64,000 bases of DNA from CAXRDE01 sp964229355 (GTDB lineage Bacteria; Cyanobacteriota; Sericytochromatia; UBA7694), in NCBI GenBank assembly GCA_964229355.1, contig CAXRDE010000019.1, forward strand, positions 310,001 through 374,000. The letters run 5' to 3'. Below are positions 59,231 to 64,000 of the stretch, piece after piece. The translations under genes were made by a program, and so were the position numbers. Below the pieces are notes generated by a model. The model had not been told where the DNA came from. It did not search any database and was given only the letters and a program-made list of their open reading frames with translations. Numbering within the stretch: position 1 is the stretch's first letter; every line of letters starts with the position of its first letter.

Positions 59231-61933
59231 ATGACAAAAGATTATTTCGGAACCCGTACTGCATTTGAAGCGGGTTCAGGACAGGCTTATCTCTACAGTT
59301 TGAATAAACTGGCAGAGCAGGGCCATGAGAATATCAAAAAACTTCCCTTTTCGATCAAGATCCTTTTGGAATCGGTGCTGCGTAACTGTGATGGTTACGT
59401 AGTCACCGAAGACGACGTCAAAAAACTGGCAAATTATGACCCTCAAAATCCTGTAGAAGCTGAAATCCCTTTTAAGCCTGCGCGGGTTATTTTACAAGAT
59501 TTTACGGGTGTACCTGCGGTCGTGGATTTGGCAGCCATGCGCTCTGCTATGGCGCGCATGGGGGGCGATCCTCAAAAAATCAATCCTGTAGTCCCCGTGG
59601 ATCTGGTGATTGATCACTCTGTGCAGGTTGACCACTTTGGGACGGACCAGGCCTTACAGCAAAACATTGATATCGAAATGGACCGCAACCGCGAGCGCTA
59701 TGAGTTTCTGCGCTGGGGCCAACAGGCCTTTGCTAACTTTAGCGTGGTGCCCCCTGGACGGGGTATTGTGCACCAGGTGAATTTAGAGTATCTGGCCAAA
59801 GGTGTTTTCTCTACGCCAGAGGGTGAGCAGGAAGTGTTTTTCCCTGATTCGCTGGTGGGTACAGATTCTCACACCACCATGATCAATGGTTTAGGCGTTG
59901 TGGGTTGGGGTGTAGGGGGTATTGAAGCGGAAGCGGTCATGTTGGCGCAGCCCATTTATATGTTGATCCCCGAGGTGGTGGGCTTTAAACTCACCGGTAA
60001 ACTGCCCGAAGGGGTTACCGCCACCGATATGACCTTAACCATTACCGAAATGCTGCGTGCCAAAGGCGTGGTGGGTAAGTTCGTGGAGTTTTATGGAAGC
60101 GGCTTAAGCAATATTTCATTGCCCGATCGTGCCACCATTGCCAATATGGCCCCTGAATACGGGGCCACCATGGGTTTCTTTCCTGTAGATGCCGAAACCC
60201 TGCGTTACTTAGAGCGTACCAACCGCGATGCCGAGCTGGTACAAACCCTTGAAGCTTACACCCGTGCTCAGGGCCTTTTCCGCACCGATGATACCGAAGA
60301 CCCCTGTTTTACCGATACACTAACGCTGGATTTGGGCACCGTTGAACCCTCTCTGGCAGGTCCCAAGCGTCCTCAAGATCGCATTCGCTTAAAAGATATG
60401 CAGAAAAACTTTCGCGAATCTTTGACCAGTACGGTTGCCACCCGTGGTTTTTCGCTGGGCGAAGAGCGTCTTCACAGCACCGGTCTGTATGAAGACAACG
60501 GTCAGAAAATCAACATGAAGCATGGTGACGTGGTGATTGCTGCGATTACCAGTTGCACCAACACCTCCAACCCCACTGTCATGTTGGGGGCAGGTCTGGT
60601 GGCCAAAAAAGCCGTTGAAAGGGGCCTGCAAGTTAAACCTTACGTCAAAACCTCGCTGGCACCGGGTTCGCGGGTGGTTTCAGAATACCTTGAGCGGGCA
60701 GGCTTAATGCCTTATCTGAAAGAGTTGGGTTTTGACCTGGTGGGCTTTGGTTGTACCACCTGCATCGGAAACTCAGGTCCATTGCCCGAAGCCGTAGATA
60801 AAGCCATTGCCAACGGGGATCTCATTGCGGCCAGCGTATTGTCTGGCAACCGCAATTTTGAAGGCCGGGTACATCAGAGTGTCAAAGCCAACTTCCTGGC
60901 TTCTCCACCCCTGGTGGTGGCGTATGCCCTGGCCGGTAGTGTGGATCTTGATTTGGATAAAGATCCCATAGGTCAGGACCAAAATGGCAATGATGTGTTC
61001 TTGAAAGATATCTGGCCAGGTCCCGATGAAATCATGAACCATATGAGTGAAGCCATGAGCCCGGCTCTTTTTGCGGCCATGTACGAGGGGATTGCTAACT
61101 CTAATGAAGAGTGGAACGCTATCCCTGTGTCTGCGGGAGATATCTATGCCTGGAATGACAGTTCCACGTATATTCAGGAACCTCCTTTCTTTGTAGACAT
61201 GGGTACAGAGCCTCAACCCATTCAGTCTATTGAAGGGGCTCGGGTCTTGGTTAAGGTGGGGGATTCAATTACCACCGACCATATTTCTCCGGCGGGTGCC
61301 ATTAAAGTGGGCACGCCAGCCGCACAGTATCTCACCGAGAACAATGTGTCGCCTGTGGACTTTAACTCCTATGGTTCCCGTCGCGGCAATGACCGGGTCA
61401 TGACCCGAGGTACGTTTGCTAACGTGCGCCTAAAAAACCAGATGGCTCCAGGCACCGAGGGGGGATACACGTCTTATCCCGCAGGTCAGGACCAAATGTT
61501 TATTTACGATGCTGCGCAAAAATACAAAGCCGAAGGCACACCTCTTGTGGTATTGGCCGGTAAAGAGTACGGTACTGGTTCCTCACGAGACTGGGCAGCC
61601 AAAGGCACTCTTTTATTGGGGGTGAAAGCGGTGATTGCTGAGTCTTTTGAGCGTATTCACCGCTCTAACCTGGTGGGCATGGGCGTTTTGCCTCTACAGT
61701 ACAAAGCCGGTGAAACCGCCGACAGCCTGGGCTTAGATGGTACTGAAAGCTTCTCGATTGTGGTGGATGACAACCTGAAAGCCCGCCAGGAAGTGTCTGT
61801 AACGGCCACTGCGGTAGACGGCAGCCAGAAGACCTTTTCGGTTATTTGCCGTATCGATACCCCTGTGGAAGTGGACTACTATCGTAACGGGGGTATTTTA
61901 CAGACTGTTTTGCGCCAGTTCTTAAAAGACTAA
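59231..61933 (+). CDS. acnA: Aconitate hydratase A
   Basis: 900 residues from the ATG at 59231, with AAAGGA upstream; a TTG seven codons earlier is possible. Family marks: PFSIKILLESVLRNCDGY, the substrate loop PDSLVGTDSHTTMINGLGVV, and the cluster cysteines in AAITSCTNTSNPTVML and FGCTTCIGNSGPLPEA. The swivel domain ends with GKEYGTGSSRDWAAKGTLLL. It has the same activity as AcnB, but AcnA types are more stable to oxidative stress. Having both side by side on one strand is unusual. A 12-bp hairpin follows. Confidence 0.96.
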   Translation: MTKDYFGTRTAFEAGSGQAYLYSLNKLAEQGHENIKKLPFSIKILLESVLRNCDGYVVTEDDVKKLANYDPQNPVEAEIPFKPARVILQDFTGVPAVVDLAAMRSAMARMGGDPQKINPVVPVDLVIDHSVQVDHFGTDQALQQNIDIEMDRNRERYEFLRWGQQAFANFSVVPPGRGIVHQVNLEYLAKGVFSTPEGEQEVFFPDSLVGTDSHTTMINGLGVVGWGVGGIEAEAVMLAQPIYMLIPEVVGFKLTGKLPEGVTATDMTLTITEMLRAKGVVGKFVEFYGSGLSNISLPDRATIANMAPEYGATMGFFPVDAETLRYLERTNRDAELVQTLEAYTRAQGLFRTDDTEDPCFTDTLTLDLGTVEPSLAGPKRPQDRIRLKDMQKNFRESLTSTVATRGFSLGEERLHSTGLYEDNGQKINMKHGDVVIAAITSCTNTSNPTVMLGAGLVAKKAVERGLQVKPYVKTSLAPGSRVVSEYLERAGLMPYLKELGFDLVGFGCTTCIGNSGPLPEAVDKAIANGDLIAASVLSGNRNFEGRVHQSVKANFLASPPLVVAYALAGSVDLDLDKDPIGQDQNGNDVFLKDIWPGPDEIMNHMSEAMSPALFAAMYEGIANSNEEWNAIPVSAGDIYAWNDSSTYIQEPPFFVDMGTEPQPIQSIEGARVLVKVGDSITTDHISPAGAIKVGTPAAQYLTENNVSPVDFNSYGSRRGNDRVMTRGTFANVRLKNQMAPGTEGGYTSYPAGQDQMFIYDAAQKYKAEGTPLVVLAGKEYGTGSSRDWAAKGTLLLGVKAVIAESFERIHRSNLVGMGVLPLQYKAGETADSLGLDGTESFSIVVDDNLKARQEVSVTATAVDGSQKTFSVICRIDTPVEVDYYRNGGILQTVLRQFLKD

Positions 61934-61953
61934 TTTCTAGCTTGTTATGACGC

Positions 61954-61988
61954 AAAGGCACCGTCTGAAATTCATCGACGGTGCCTTT
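61954..61988 (+). terminator. Hairpin after acnA, probable terminator
   Basis: A perfect 12-bp stem (61954-61965 with 61977-61988) and an 11-base loop, 20 bases after the acnA stop. Only three T follow, so termination may be partial. Confidence 0.6.
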
Positions 61989-62029
61989 GAATAGAGGCTC
62001 AGAACTGAAGAAAAGGAAAGCTATACGTC

Positions 62030-63589
62030 GTGTCTATACAAACCGATTTATCTCAGGCGCAACAGGCGCAAGCCACAGGCAATATTCAAGAGGCGATTTC
62101 GCTTTATCAACGGGTTTTACAACGTCAGAGCACTCATAATGAAGCCTTACATGGTCTGGGGCTTATTGCTTTACAGCAGCAAAACTATGCACAAGCTATT
62201 CGCTATTTTGAGCAAATTCTACAGGCTCACCCTTCTCATGCAGGAACGCTCAATAATCGCGCCATCTCTTACTTTGAGAGTGGTCATATTTCCCTGGCTC
62301 AAAAAGACTGGGAAGCCGCCCTCAAGAAGGAGCCTCAGCAGGCTAGCTATTGGTTTAATTTGGGACGTTGTTACCAGGCTTTTCAAACCACAGAAACCCA
62401 CTTACAGGCCCAAAAATGCTTTCAGAAAGCCATCGCTTGTCGACCTGACTATGATCAGGCGTGGAACAGCTTGGGCAATGTGTTAGCAGAGTGTGGCAAG
62501 ACAAAAAAAGCGCTGCATGCCTACCAAAAAGCTGTGGCCTACCAACCGAGTAATTTAGATGCACAGGTGAACATGGCGGTCAGTTATGTAGAAATTCATA
62601 AACCGGCCACGGCGCGACGCATGCTTGAAAAGATGACACGAGAACTTCCTGATGCAGCCAGGGCTCTCTATAACCTGGGTTTGCTGGAAATGCAAGCTGG
62701 TGAGCTGCAGCTTGGCCTTGAGCACTACGAAAAATACCGCTGGGCAAACGATGATTTTATCAGACCGCTCGGAAACTTGCCGCTTCCTTTATGGAAGGGT
62801 GAACAGGTGGATCGCCTCTTGATCTGTCATGAGCAGGGATTTGGGGATAGCATTCAGTTTGTGCGTTACCTTGTCCAGGCCAGTCGCTATACCTCGCACC
62901 TATACTTAGAAGTTCCTGCACCTCTGGTTTTGCTCATGCAGTCACTTTCCCTTGATTTGTCCTGTCCACTGACCGTCATTCCTGAGGGTGAACCGCTTCC
63001 AGATGTTAATGCCTGGGCACCTATGCTACGTCTCTTGTGGTTGTTTTCAGCGCATCTGTTTGCTGAACAATCCTTTCCTTATTTTCAAGTCAAACCAGCG
63101 CTGCTTTCTGAGGCCTCTGCTTTAAAAGTTGGTGTTGTCTGGGCCACAGGTTATCGTGCAGCACCCCGCTTAAAAAAGCTTTACCATCGAAAATCGGTGA
63201 AGGGTCAGCACATGCAAAACCTTGCAAAAACACACGACGAGATGTCCTTTTATAGTTTTCAGGTGGGTCCAGAAGCGCAACCGCTTCCAGAAGGTGTGCA
63301 TGCTCCGCTACTATCCCTGGATTCGTTTTATGACACAGCTTGTGCTTTACAAACGATGGATTTGGTGATTACTGTGGACACTGCAGTAGCTCACCTGGCC
63401 GGGGCTCTGAATCGTCCTACCTGGGTTTTGGTGCCTTCGGTGGCAGATTGGCGTTGGGGTTTTGAGGGGGAGTATACCTCCTGGTATCCCGAAAATATGC
63501 GTGTTTTTCGACAAAAACCTGAAGATTTGGATTGGTCTGGGGTTTTTTGTGAGGTGGAAGCCGCCCTACAAGCCTTTCGAAACGCTTGA
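62030..63589 (+). CDS. TPR protein with C-terminal glycosyltransferase (GT9/GT41-like) domain
   Basis: 519 residues, GTG start with AAGGAAAG about 11 bases before. Residues 1-230 hold six to seven tetratricopeptide repeats (AQATGNIQEAISLYQRVLQR, ALHGLGLIALQQQNYAQAIR, AWNSLGNVLAECGKTKKALH). From residue 260 comes a glycosyltransferase-like half: LLICHEQGFGDSIQFVRYLV, VGVVWATGYRAAPRLKK, and MDLVITVDTAVAHLAGALNR with PTWVLVP, the heptosyltransferase pattern. Such fusions resemble SPINDLY/OGT-type and bacterial surface-glycan enzymes. Substrate unknown. Confidence 0.82.
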   Translation: MSIQTDLSQAQQAQATGNIQEAISLYQRVLQRQSTHNEALHGLGLIALQQQNYAQAIRYFEQILQAHPSHAGTLNNRAISYFESGHISLAQKDWEAALKKEPQQASYWFNLGRCYQAFQTTETHLQAQKCFQKAIACRPDYDQAWNSLGNVLAECGKTKKALHAYQKAVAYQPSNLDAQVNMAVSYVEIHKPATARRMLEKMTRELPDAARALYNLGLLEMQAGELQLGLEHYEKYRWANDDFIRPLGNLPLPLWKGEQVDRLLICHEQGFGDSIQFVRYLVQASRYTSHLYLEVPAPLVLLMQSLSLDLSCPLTVIPEGEPLPDVNAWAPMLRLLWLFSAHLFAEQSFPYFQVKPALLSEASALKVGVVWATGYRAAPRLKKLYHRKSVKGQHMQNLAKTHDEMSFYSFQVGPEAQPLPEGVHAPLLSLDSFYDTACALQTMDLVITVDTAVAHLAGALNRPTWVLVPSVADWRWGFEGEYTSWYPENMRVFRQKPEDLDWSGVFCEVEAALQAFRNA

Positions 63590-63672
63590 AGCCACCTCAA
63601 GATAATGCTAAGCTGAACGACGGTGCCGGTTATCACATAGGCAAATTTTTTGCGGTGCCGTTTGGAGATTGT

Positions 63673-64000
63673 ATGTCGAAACGAGAAATCAAGGCCCTGG
63701 CGATTTGTAATGTACTGAAGGACCTTATTATTCAGGTGAATGATCAAGAACTGCAGGAACTGGGATTGACCAAAGGCATGATGCATTTGGTGTCTGAAGC
63801 AGAGCAGCAAAAGTTGTTGGATCACTTTGCCGATCGTGAAAAAACCGTTGAAATGGGTGGATCGGGTGCAAATATGATTCGTACCCTGGCTATCTTAGGG
63901 GAAAAAGTGAGTCAGGCGGGAATGGTGGGCCAGGATGAATACGGCGAACTGTGCCTGAACCGCGTCCAGGAACTGGGCATTAAAAACAATATTCAACAGC
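63673..64000 (+). CDS. PfkB-family carbohydrate/adenosine kinase, 3' end cut by the window edge
   Basis: 109 complete codons from the ATG at 63673, preceded by GGAG, open to the window end. The start reads MSKREIKALAICNVLKDLII. EMGGSGANMIRTLAILG matches the ribokinase/adenosine kinase signature in which the substrate sugar is held by the GGSGAN turn, and VGQDEYGELCLNRVQELGI is the usual next element. The family phosphorylates sugars or nucleosides with ATP; the shape is closest to adenosine kinase-like members. The ATP-binding and catalytic DTxGAGD part lies beyond the window. Confidence 0.85.
   Translation, partial: MSKREIKALAICNVLKDLIIQVNDQELQELGLTKGMMHLVSEAEQQKLLDHFADREKTVEMGGSGANMIRTLAILGEKVSQAGMVGQDEYGELCLNRVQELGIKNNIQQ

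Noticed and set aside
1..64000. Prophage, insertion sequence, CRISPR array or rRNA operon
   Set aside because: No transposase, integrase, phage structural gene, regular spaced repeat or rRNA sequence was recognised on either strand.

Overview
This window reads as a chromosomal stretch of a free-living, diderm, motile, aerobic heterotroph of medium GC content. An outer membrane with LPS is implied by an LptF/LptG-type permease directly followed by a 1039-residue LptD-like barrel protein. A flagellar export gate (flhA), a prepilin, and citrate synthase with two aconitases are also present. ComFB, an AMIN-domain amidase, a YabN-type MazG fusion, UbiB/AarF and a B12-binding MerR regulator in one genome suggest a non-photosynthetic relative of Cyanobacteria (Sericytochromatia/Melainabacteria-like lineages). 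That placement is an inference from gene content, not a phylogeny. There is no rRNA, CRISPR array, insertion sequence or prophage. Gene density is high, and stop/start overlaps (ATGA, TAATG, TGATG, GTGA) are used repeatedly.

Layout: (1) 1-2.5 kb: the end of a DUF4438 gene, a phospholipase D-like protein behind a hairpin leader, and queF on the other strand behind a palindrome. (2) 2.5-6.9 kb, minus strand: a poorly known envelope cluster (PD40-propeller lipoprotein, two paralogous small membrane proteins with a PGAG-x-x-Y motif, an unknown 317-residue protein) and a Gly/Ala-rich protein. (3) 7-14.7 kb, minus strand: a compact operon mfd - two PpiC-type isomerases - MazG fusion - ruvA. (4) 14.7-15.5 kb: tRNA-Pro(GGG) and HU, whose promoters share the same box. 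(5) 15.5-19 kb: a pilin-like membrane protein, ComFB, a universal stress protein and a UbiB kinase, then a lamin-tail-like protein on the plus strand. (6) 19.4-24.1 kb: malic enzyme, cell-wall amidase, DUF192 lipoprotein.

(7) 24.2-28.8 kb, plus strand: lipoproteins (NHL propeller, small, TPR, PTE-rich linker), a methyltransferase and a shikimate-kinase-like protein. (8) 28.8-30.8 kb, minus strand: two Hsp20 genes under a CIRCE operator, and GAPDH. (9) 31-35 kb: a CarH-like MerR/B12 regulator, a small unknown protein, a type IV prepilin, a NUDIX hydrolase and a DUF885 protein. (10) 35-40.7 kb, minus strand: CheW coupled to a two-subunit M16 peptidase, and an NSS-family symporter with two type I membrane proteins. 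(11) 40.7-47.5 kb, plus strand: an MshEN-like protein, a TPR membrane protein, citrate synthase, lptF/G and lptD. (12) 47.5-54 kb, minus strand: a coupled operon of TPR protein, glycosyltransferase-like protein, flhA, DUF2254 protein and YfiH-family protein. (13) 54-64 kb: tRNA-Val(GAC), a four-CHRD lipoprotein, tandem acnB and acnA, a TPR-glycosyltransferase fusion, and the start of a PfkB-family kinase.

The genes most worth a second look are the ComFB/pilin-like pair, the symporter with an FPATG-tailed partner, the M16-CheW operon, the odd flhA operon, the B12 regulator with its repeated TTGACA motifs, and several hairpins placed over ribosome binding sites or gene ends.
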